Shown piece by piece: positions 1 through 4,904 of a stretch of DNA of 5,793 nucleotides. The notes under the pieces are model-generated. The model did no database searches. It was not told the origin of the DNA and worked only from the letters and a program-made list of their open reading frames with translations. Location of the stretch: assembly GCA_949297205.1 (NCBI GenBank), contig CASFSH010000106.1, positions 1-5,793 of the forward strand. The letters are read 5' to 3'. The DNA is from an uncultured Bacillota bacterium (GTDB lineage: Bacteria > Bacillota > Clostridia > UBA1381). Each line of letters starts with the position of its first letter. Within the stretch, counting starts at the first letter, position 1. Both the position numbers and the translations under genes were made by a program.

Positions 1-50
1 TCGGATAATCTCTGTAATTGTGTTTCTTCCGCAAAAAGATTGATCTGCAT
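1..50 (-). CDS. 5' end of a minus-strand gene, possibly an IS5-like transposase (partial)
   Basis: Only the first 16 codons plus two bases are in the window. The minus strand reads from an ATG at 50-48 and gives MQINLFAEETQLQRLS, open to the edge. Translation is supported by an AGGCGG ribosome-binding-like sequence (complement of 61-66) ten bases before the ATG, and by a strong promoter further upstream (83-111). From family knowledge, many clostridial IS5-like transposases begin with a similar pattern (MQ, hydrophobic, Phe-Phe or Leu-Phe, acidic residues, then RL..LS). The match is short and made from memory. No terminal inverted repeat or target duplication could be recognised between here and the tRNA, so a non-mobile gene remains possible. 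That a gene starts here is fairly secure; its identity is not. Confidence 0.5.
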   Translation of the reverse strand, partial: MQINLFAEETQLQRLS

Positions 51-82
51 TTCACTTCTACCGCCTTTATTATAGTATCTTT

Positions 83-111
83 ATTATACCATAATCTGAC
101 GATTTTTTCAA
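83..111 (-). promoter_or_regulatory. Promoter of the left-edge minus-strand gene
   Basis: On the minus strand, TTGAAA (complement of 106-111) is followed after exactly 17 bases by TATAAT (complement of 83-88). This is a near-consensus sigma-A promoter. Transcription would start near 76, giving a leader of about 26 nt before the ATG at 50. The promoter diverges from the tRNA-Asp promoter at 249-277. Confidence 0.75.
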
Positions 112-248
112 CACTTTTTTTCTGAATTTTTAGAGGTTACCATATGTTATAAAAAGGTAAAAACGGGAATAATAATAAAGAAATAAATATTATATCTGAA
201 AAAATTTGTTGCTTTTTGTTTGGATATGTAAAAAAATTAAAAAAACTA

Positions 249-277
249 TTGACAAATTTTTATGAGTATGCTATACT
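249..277 (+). promoter_or_regulatory. Promoter of tRNA-Asp
   Basis: A consensus -35 box TTGACA (249-254), a 17-base spacer, and a TATACT -10 box (272-277). Transcription would begin about 7 bases after the -10, near 284, only about 8 nt before the mature tRNA end. That is normal for a strong, constitutive tRNA promoter. Confidence 0.85.
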
Positions 278-291
278 ATACCATGTTGTTT

Positions 292-368
292 GGCTCGGTA
301 GTTCAGTTGGTTAGAACGCTAGCCTGTCACGCTAGAGGTCGTGGGTTCGAGCCCCATCCGAGTCGCCA
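292..368 (+). tRNA. tRNA-Asp (anticodon GTC)
   Basis: A complete cloverleaf can be folded by eye. The 7-bp acceptor stem pairs GGCTCGG (292-298) with CCGAGTC (358-364), with one G-U pair. The 5-bp anticodon stem CTAGC/GCTAG (319-323 and 331-335) encloses the loop CTGTCAC with anticodon GTC at 326-328, which reads Asp codons GAC and GAT. The T-loop carries the usual GGTTCGAG element. The discriminator base is G365 and the CCA end is encoded at 366-368. The gene has its own promoter and terminator, so it appears to be a single-gene unit. Confidence 0.97.
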
Positions 369-370
369 AA

Positions 371-406
371 ATCCTGAATGCATAGGCATTCGGGATTTTT
401 AATTTT
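371..406 (+). terminator. Intrinsic terminator after tRNA-Asp
   Basis: An 11-bp stem pairs 371-381 with 386-396 (one G-U pair) around the tetraloop ATAG, followed by TTTTTAATTTTT-like U-rich sequence. It starts 2 bases after the CCA end, so it closes the tRNA transcript and insulates it from the downstream hydrolase gene. Confidence 0.9.
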
Positions 407-474
407 TGCAGGATGTTTATATGCAGCATGTGAATATAGAAATACAAATGTAAAACGTAGAAAGAGGTTTTTTT

Positions 475-1656
475 ATGGATTTTAAAAATTTAAAAGCATT
501 TATGGATCACTTAACTGATGACCTTGTACCTGGAAACGCAATAAGTGTATATTACGAGAATAAAGAAGTATACAATTATGCTTCAGGGTATGCGGATATA
601 GAAAACAAAAGACCTATGAGTCCGGATGATATGATATTTATATATTCCTGCTCAAAGGTTGCAACGGTGGTTTCTGCAATGCAGCTTTTGGAAAGAGGAA
701 GGTATCTTCTTTCCGATCCGCTTTATGAGTACATCCCCGAATTTAAGGATATGTATGTAAAAACCGGTGACGGGAAAATAAAAAAAGCAGAAAATGATAT
801 AAAAATATGGAATCTTCTTACAATGACTGCAGGATTTAATTACAATCAGAATAAAGACGCACCTCATATAATCAAGGCTAATGAAATAACAAAAGGCAAA
901 ATGAATACTGTTGATGTTATAAAATGTCTTGCGGAACAGCCTCTTGATTTTGAACCGGGAGAAAGGTGGCAATACAGCCTTTGTCATGATGTTTTAGCAG
1001 CATTTGTAGAAGTTGTTTCCGGAAAGAAATTCAGAGATTATGTAAAGGAAAATATATTTGAACCGGTGGGAATGAATAATTCATACTATCATTTGCAGCC
1101 GGGAATGGAAGAAAAAATGGCGCGTCAGTACATATATAGAACGGTTGATCCGGATAAATTTGATATGGTAGAGGCACAGAGTAAAGGAAGCAGTAAAAAA
1201 GGATACTGGGAAAATTACGGAATAAAAAATGATCATATACATTCAAACGAATATGACAGCGGGGGAGCCGGTATAATTACAACTGTTTCGGATTATGCGA
1301 AGTTTGCAAATGCACTCGCAAATAACGGCACAGCACAAAACGGTGAAAAAATTTTATCAAAAGGTACAATTGACCTTATGAGAACAAATCAGCTATCACC
1401 TGAACAAAAGAGATATTTTTCATGGTCGCAGTTAAGGGGCTATGGATATGGATTGGGTGTGCGTACACTTATTGACAAATCACAGGCATCATCTGTCGGT
1501 TCAATCGGTGAATTTGGATGGGGAGGCGCCGCAGGCGCAACTATTCTTGTTGATCCGGACAGAAAATTTTCCTTCTTTTATTCTCATCATATGCTGAATC
1601 CTCATGAGGATTATTATCAGCCGAGATTGAGAAATGCAGCATATTCCGGAATCTGA
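475..1656 (+). CDS. Serine hydrolase of the class C beta-lactamase / family VIII esterase superfamily
   Basis: A 393-residue protein, about the usual length for this superfamily of serine acyl-enzyme hydrolases (esterases, peptidases, penicillin-binding-like proteins). Visible motifs are: the nucleophile motif SxxK as Ser58-Cys-Ser-Lys61; the tyrosine motif as Tyr167-Ser-Leu, in place of the textbook Tyr-x-Asn, followed by HDVLAAFVEVVSG; and Trp349-Gly-Gly in place of Lys-Thr-Gly, typical of family VIII esterases. A DSGGAG segment (261-266) is also characteristic. There is no signal peptide or membrane segment, so it should be cytoplasmic, which argues against a secreted antibiotic-hydrolysing beta-lactamase. 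The start is set by AAAGAGG (461-467), 7 bases before the ATG. The MATE gene follows after 36 bases with no terminator, suggesting co-transcription. No convincing promoter was found between the tRNA terminator and the gene. The substrate cannot be told from sequence. Confidence 0.93.
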   Translation: MDFKNLKAFMDHLTDDLVPGNAISVYYENKEVYNYASGYADIENKRPMSPDDMIFIYSCSKVATVVSAMQLLERGRYLLSDPLYEYIPEFKDMYVKTGDGKIKKAENDIKIWNLLTMTAGFNYNQNKDAPHIIKANEITKGKMNTVDVIKCLAEQPLDFEPGERWQYSLCHDVLAAFVEVVSGKKFRDYVKENIFEPVGMNNSYYHLQPGMEEKMARQYIYRTVDPDKFDMVEAQSKGSSKKGYWENYGIKNDHIHSNEYDSGGAGIITTVSDYAKFANALANNGTAQNGEKILSKGTIDLMRTNQLSPEQKRYFSWSQLRGYGYGLGVRTLIDKSQASSVGSIGEFGWGGAAGATILVDPDRKFSFFYSHHMLNPHEDYYQPRLRNAAYSGI

Positions 1657-1692
1657 TTATGGGAAGGTAAGTACATAAGGGGTTGAAATAAT

Positions 1693-3027
1693 ATGACGCA
1701 AGAAGAAAAACAAGTGATGATGGTGGAGTCATCAATTCCCGGACTTATAGGGAAAATGGCATTTCCTACAATAATAAGTATGCTTGTTACCTCATTTTAT
1801 AATATGGCAGACACATTTTTTGTGGGGAAAATCGAATCAAACAGTGCTACAGCGGCAGTGGGGGTTGTATTTCCTCTTATGGCAATAATACAGGCTGTCG
1901 GTTTTTTCTTTGGACATGGTTCGGGAAATGCAATTTCCAGAAGATTGGGTTGTAAGAATATAGAGGCAGCCGAACAGCTGTCCTCCTGCGGTTTTTATCT
2001 TGCATTATTCAGCGGATGTCTGATACTTGTTTTCGGACTATTGTTTTTGGAACCCCTTGCTTATTTGTTGGGTTCTACAGATACCATATTGCCTTATTCA
2101 AAATCATATCTCGGTATAATATTGATAGGTGCGCCCTTTATGACGGCATCTCTTGTTCTTAATAATCAGATGCGTTTTCAGGGAAATGCATTTTATTCAA
2201 TGATAGGAATTACAACAGGTGCAGTACTGAATGTGATACTTGATCCGATTCTTATATTTATTTTTGATATGGGAGTGGCAGGTGCGGCGGCTGCAACGAT
2301 TATCAGTCAGTTTATAAGTTTTATACTGCTCTTAATAGGAATAAAAAAGGCAAATTGTGTGCCTATCAAAATAAAGAATATTGTTTATTTACCAAATCAG
2401 ATAGGAGAAATATTCAGAGGCGGATTTCCTTCTTTATGCAGGCAAGGTCTTGCAAGTATGGCAACGGTATTTTTAAATCATGCAGCAGGACCATACGGTG
2501 ACGCTGCAATTGCGGCAATGACAATAGTTACAAAAATTACCGGTTTTGCAAATTCGGCAATTATAGGCTTCGGACAAGGTTTTCAGCCTGTTTGCGGTTT
2601 TAATTATGGAGCAGGGCGTAAAGACAGAGTTTCGGAAGCATTTTGGTTTTGCGTGAAAATATCTTCTGTTGTTCTTGTGGGATTGTGTGTACTGGGTATA
2701 TTTTTTTCCGGTGAACTTATAGGATTGTTCAGAAAAGATGATATTGATGTTATAGAAATCGGAACAAGAGCATTGAGATATCAATGTCTTACATTACCTC
2801 TTTCCGGATGGATAATATTAAATAATATGATGTTCCAGACATGTCGAAAGACTGTTCCGGCAAGCGTCTTGGCATCTGCAAGACAGGGATTGTTTTTTAT
2901 TCCCTGTGTATTGATTTTTCCTTTATTCTGGAATCTTACGGGAGTGGAGATCAGTCAGTCCATTGCTGATATAATGGCTTTTGTCCTTGCTGTTATATTA
3001 AATGTAAAACTTATGAAAAAAATATAA
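1693..3027 (+). CDS. MATE-family multidrug/sodium (or proton) antiporter, MepA-like
   Basis: A 444-residue polytopic membrane protein, the usual length for the MATE (multi antimicrobial extrusion) family, which exports cationic drugs or metabolites in exchange for Na+ or H+. Hydrophobic segments run throughout, consistent with about 12 helices. Family landmarks include YNMADTFFVG near residues 36-45, LDPILIF at 183-189, and QPVCGFNYGAG at 298-308. The internal duplication of the family is visible: GCKNIEAAEQ (86-95) and GAGRKDRVSEA (306-316) occupy equivalent positions in the two halves. The start is chosen because AAGGGG (1677-1682) lies 10 bases upstream. It is probably the second gene of an operon with the serine hydrolase. 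The cargo is unknown; specific drug resistance should not be assumed. Confidence 0.95.
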   Translation: MTQEEKQVMMVESSIPGLIGKMAFPTIISMLVTSFYNMADTFFVGKIESNSATAAVGVVFPLMAIIQAVGFFFGHGSGNAISRRLGCKNIEAAEQLSSCGFYLALFSGCLILVFGLLFLEPLAYLLGSTDTILPYSKSYLGIILIGAPFMTASLVLNNQMRFQGNAFYSMIGITTGAVLNVILDPILIFIFDMGVAGAAAATIISQFISFILLLIGIKKANCVPIKIKNIVYLPNQIGEIFRGGFPSLCRQGLASMATVFLNHAAGPYGDAAIAAMTIVTKITGFANSAIIGFGQGFQPVCGFNYGAGRKDRVSEAFWFCVKISSVVLVGLCVLGIFFSGELIGLFRKDDIDVIEIGTRALRYQCLTLPLSGWIILNNMMFQTCRKTVPASVLASARQGLFFIPCVLIFPLFWNLTGVEISQSIADIMAFVLAVILNVKLMKKI

Positions 3028-3155
3028 TTATTCTGCAAAAATAACTCAAAAATGAGAAAAAAATCATAAAAAAAAGAGTTATGTCGATTTTTGTAACGTT
3101 ATGTCGTGCAAAAAATAAAAAAATATAAAATTTCAAATTTTTTTCGTAAAATCTA
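3028..3155. other. Gene-free AT-rich stretch between the MATE gene and the spo0A promoter
   Basis: No reading frame with a ribosome binding site is seen here. The only structure after the MATE stop codon is a weak inverted repeat, ATAACTC (3041-3047) with GAGTTAT (3076-3082), around a 28-nt A-rich loop. It is not a convincing terminator. The second half carries the GTTATGTCG direct repeat described separately. The stretch is otherwise A/T-rich sequence of the kind expected upstream of a regulated promoter. Confidence 0.6.
3078..3108 (+). promoter_or_regulatory. Tandem Spo0A-box-like motifs upstream of spo0A
   Basis: GTTATGTCG occurs twice, at 3078-3086 and 3098-3106, exactly 20 bases (two helical turns) apart. 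Read as 0A boxes (consensus TGTCGAA, known from Bacillus and Clostridium), the three sites TGTCGAT (3082), TGTAACG (3092) and TGTCGTG (3102) begin at exact 10-base steps. The outer two match 6/7 and 5/7; the middle one matches only 4/7. The cluster lies about 50 bases upstream of the spo0A -35 box, where an activator or autoregulator could act. Spo0A autoregulation is established in other species; that these sites bind Spo0A here is inference. Confidence 0.4.
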
Positions 3156-3184
3156 TTGCATTATTAAATCTTTTGTGTTAGAAT
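3156..3184 (+). promoter_or_regulatory. Probable sigma-A promoter of spo0A
   Basis: TTGCAT (3156-3161), a 17-base spacer, and TAGAAT (3179-3184) with a TG-rich extended region (TGTGTTAGAAT). Transcription would start near 3191, about 200 nt before the spo0A ATG. No sigma-H-type -35 (AGGA-containing) could be placed at a correct distance, so sigma-A recognition is the better reading. Confidence 0.65.
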
Positions 3185-3190
3185 ATGCCT

Positions 3191-3391
3191 TAGAAAAGCG
3201 TATCTGTTTGTTATGTTTGATTATGAAAATGCATACAGTTATGTGCAGTCATTAACGGAGACAAGCATATATGAAATTATGTACGCATTTTGTATGTACT
3301 TTGACTTAAGTATATTGTTAAATTACCTTTTATAGGTAAGATATGCAATCGGATATCTTTTTATTTCAACGAAAATGAGGTGTGTTCATTA
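3191..3391 (+). promoter_or_regulatory. Long structured 5' leader of spo0A
   Basis: If the promoter at 3156-3184 is used, spo0A mRNA carries about 200 nt of leader. It holds two adjacent small hairpins. One is TTACCT/AGGTAA (3323-3328 with 3334-3339). The other is AAGATAT/ATATCTT (3338-3344 with 3353-3359), directly followed by T-rich sequence, like a weak attenuator ending 30 bases before the start codon. They share bases 3338-3339, so could be alternative folds. Two tiny open frames exist: 40 codons from ATG 3213 to TAG 3335, without a visible ribosome binding site; and 12 codons from ATG 3271 to TAA 3309 (MKLCTHFVCTLT), with CGGAG at 3256-3260. No known riboswitch class was recognised. Confidence 0.35.
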
Positions 3392-4177
3392 ATGAATGAC
3401 AAAATATCTGTGTTAATTGCAGATGACAACAGAGTTTTTGCAAACAATGTAGCAGCTTACTTGAAAACACAATCGGATTTTTTGGTGGCAGGATGTGCTT
3501 ATGACGGTGATGAGGCATTGGGAATGATTTTAGAAACAAAACCCGATATGGTATTGTTGGATATTATCATGCCGAAACGTGACGGTCTCAGCATACTTAA
3601 GCGTCTGAATGAGATGAGATTGGACAAGACACCCACCGTTATAGCAATTTCCGTGGCGGATACTTCGTGGATAACCGAATCGGTATCAAGACTGGGTGCA
3701 AGATATTTCTTGCTGAAACCTCAAAGCAGTGAAGCAATTGCAGATGCATTGAGAACATTTTCAAATGTTCCGAGACAATCTGTCAGAAGTGTGGTTGCAA
3801 ATGCAAATACTGTACCCGATAAAGTTAAGCCGGATCTTGAATCGGTAGTCACAGAGTTTATACATGAGCTTGGAGTACCTGCACATATTAAAGGTTATCA
3901 GTATATAAGAACTGCAATAATGATGGTTGTAAATAATATGGAAATGTTGAATTACATAACCAAACAGTTATATCCTGCTATTGCCAAAAAATACGGTACT
4001 ACGTCTTCAAGAGTAGAAAGAGCAATCAGACATTCAATTGAAGTGGCTTGGTCAAGAGGAAAGCCGGAAACGATGAATGAAATTTTTGGGTATACAATTG
4101 ATACCGAGAAGGGAAAACCTACAAATTCGGAATTTATTGCTATGGTGGCCGACCGTATTCGTCTTCAGATTAAATGA
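3392..4177 (+). CDS. spo0A: Sporulation master response regulator Spo0A
   Basis: Phosphorelay-controlled transcription factor that binds 0A boxes and starts endospore formation. The protein has 261 residues, the family length. The receiver domain (about 4-125) has the acidic pair Asp11-Asp12, phospho-acceptor Asp57 in LLDIIMPKRDG, Ser87 where Bacillus subtilis has Thr, and Lys109 in LLKP. The C-terminal DNA-binding domain (about 148-261) holds the near-invariant Spo0A segments AHIKGY, IAKKYGTTSSRVERAIRH (recognition region), EVAWSRG, and KPTNSEFIAMVADR. The ATG at 3392 is preferred over an in-frame GTG at 3380 because that GTG is part of the ribosome binding site (GAGGTG, 3377-3382), which sits 9 bases before the ATG. 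An intrinsic terminator follows. The usual clostridial neighbour spoIVB is not upstream; a MATE gene is. Identification is very secure. Confidence 0.98.
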   Translation: MNDKISVLIADDNRVFANNVAAYLKTQSDFLVAGCAYDGDEALGMILETKPDMVLLDIIMPKRDGLSILKRLNEMRLDKTPTVIAISVADTSWITESVSRLGARYFLLKPQSSEAIADALRTFSNVPRQSVRSVVANANTVPDKVKPDLESVVTEFIHELGVPAHIKGYQYIRTAIMMVVNNMEMLNYITKQLYPAIAKKYGTTSSRVERAIRHSIEVAWSRGKPETMNEIFGYTIDTEKGKPTNSEFIAMVADRIRLQIK

Positions 4178-4216
4178 AAACCAAATATTAACGTTGAATT
4201 CAAAAGACTTACAAAT

Positions 4217-4255
4217 AACTGTCAGAGTACCGTTAGCTTTGACAGTTTTTTATTT
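4217..4255 (+). terminator. Intrinsic terminator of spo0A
   Basis: AACTGTCA (4217-4224) pairs with TGACAGTT (4240-4247). The stem can extend inward by four more pairs (including G-U pairs) to a 7-nt loop. The 3' arm runs into a T-rich tract (TTTTTTATTTT). It lies about 40 bases after the spo0A stop codon and separates spo0A from the GIY-YIG gene. Confidence 0.88.
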
Positions 4256-4301
4256 TGAAGATTAAATTAATAATACATATCATCTTTTTTCGCTGTATAA
4301 C

Positions 4302-4330
4302 TTGAAAAAATAAAAAAAATATGTTAGAAT
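4302..4330 (+). promoter_or_regulatory. Promoter of the GIY-YIG gene
   Basis: TTGAAA (4302-4307), a 17-base spacer, and TAGAAT (4325-4330), preceded by TGT as in the spo0A promoter. Transcription would begin near 4337. This rules out the upstream in-frame ATG at 4321, which overlaps the promoter, and supports translation from 4372. Confidence 0.7.
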
Positions 4331-4371
4331 TTCAATTAAATGTAATTGTATTAAAAATAATGGGTGAATAT

Positions 4372-4719
4372 ATGTTTTATACTTATATAATCAGATGTGA
4401 AGACAATACTCTTTATACCGGAATAACAACGGATCCGAAGAGAAGATTCAGGGAGCATTTTTCAAAAAGTAAAGAATGTGCAAAATATACTTTTCGGCAT
4501 GGTGTAGTAAAAATGGAGGCTTTGTGGAGTTCGCCCGATAGATCTTCTGCCTCAAGACTGGAGTATCAGATAAAAAAATTAACAAAAATCTGTAAAGAAG
4601 CATTGATAAATGAACCGGAAAATTTATCTTTATATTTTGAAGAAAAAATAAAAGATGAATACAAAACCGAATTGGAAATTGTAAAAAAAATAAACAAATC
4701 AAATATTGTAAAATTGTAA
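4372..4719 (+). CDS. GIY-YIG nuclease-domain protein, UPF0213 (YhbQ/YazA-like)
   Basis: A 115-residue protein whose first 80 residues form a single GIY-YIG domain of the small stand-alone UPF0213 type. The motifs are Tyr3-Thr-Tyr (GIY position), Tyr15-Thr-Gly (YIG position), the Arg24-Arg25 region with His29 in PKRRFREH, and Glu64 in SRLEYQIKKL, the likely metal ligand, followed by KEALI. Members are widespread in bacteria and are suspected of DNA processing or repair; the exact role is not settled. The start at 4372 is preferred because GGGTGA (4362-4367) precedes it, the domain starts there directly, and the longer in-frame ATG at 4321 lies in the promoter. A Lys/Glu-rich tail of about 35 residues follows the domain, longer than I expect for the family. 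Intergenic spacing on both sides indicates a single-gene unit. Confidence 0.9.
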   Translation: MFYTYIIRCEDNTLYTGITTDPKRRFREHFSKSKECAKYTFRHGVVKMEALWSSPDRSSASRLEYQIKKLTKICKEALINEPENLSLYFEEKIKDEYKTELEIVKKINKSNIVKL

Positions 4720-4777
4720 AAAACGTCTAAATATTACTGTGTAAAATGATATTTTTTTATTATTTTGTACAAAGTAA

Positions 4778-4806
4778 TTGACTTTTTGACACATACATAA
4801 TATAAT
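4778..4806 (+). promoter_or_regulatory. Promoter of the SLH-SGNH hydrolase gene
   Basis: TTGACT (4778-4783), a 17-base spacer, and a perfect TATAAT (4801-4806). Start of transcription near 4813, giving a leader of about 92 nt. A second TTGACA at 4786-4791 is only 9 bases from the -10 and is part of the overlapping dyad rather than a usable -35. Confidence 0.8.
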
Positions 4807-4814
4807 GTGTCAAA
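4785..4814. promoter_or_regulatory. Probable operator: perfect dyad over the SLH-hydrolase promoter
   Basis: TTTGACACAT (4785-4794) and ATGTGTCAAA (4805-4814) are perfect 10-base inverted repeats with a 10-base spacer, so the half-sites lie 20 bases apart centre to centre, on one face of the helix. The dyad covers the promoter spacer, the -10 box and the predicted start point, which is the classic location for a repressor. No T tract follows on either strand, so it is not an intrinsic terminator. The protein that binds is unknown; no regulator gene is in the window. Confidence 0.6.
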
Positions 4815-4904
4815 GGTTATATTTTGAGAAAATAAGCAGCTTTTGTTTGCTTCTTTTTTCATGCAATGTTTTATGCCGTTTATGGCGGCGGAATGGAGGA
4901 CAAA

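Noticed and set aside
401..474. A promoter for the serine hydrolase between the tRNA terminator and 475
   Set aside because: TTGCAG at 406-411 has no acceptable -10 at 16-18 bases. The gene's promoter is not identifiable by eye; weak read-through from the tRNA unit is possible.
2842..2848. Exact TGTCGAA Spo0A box
   Set aside because: It lies deep inside the MATE coding sequence, away from any promoter. A 7-base match is expected by chance about once in a window of this size when both strands are counted.
3041..3092. Inverted repeat ATAACTC / GAGTTAT after the MATE gene as a terminator
   Set aside because: Only 7 AT-rich pairs around a 28-nt loop, with the nearest T tract 6 bases beyond the stem. 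A competing 4-bp hairpin (CTCA/TGAG) lies inside. Too weak to call on either strand.
3301..3329. A second spo0A promoter from TTGACT at 3301
   Set aside because: At a 17-base spacing the -10 position reads TACCTT, a poor match. The 3156-3184 promoter is better.
4077..4265. A 62-codon plus-strand frame overlapping the end of spo0A
   Set aside because: It overlaps a very secure gene in another frame, continues through the spo0A terminator, has no family resemblance, and has no separate promoter.
4729..4758. AAATAT / ATATTT hairpin with a T tract as terminator of the GIY-YIG gene
   Set aside because: The stem has no G-C pair and a 12-14-nt loop. The T tract is real, but the structure would be very unstable; at best a low-efficiency terminator.
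4834..4858. AAGCA / TGCTT hairpin followed by CTTTTTT in the SLH-hydrolase leader as an attenuator
   Set aside because: Only five base pairs with a nine-base loop; nothing else suggests attenuation, and the upstream dyad already explains regulation better.
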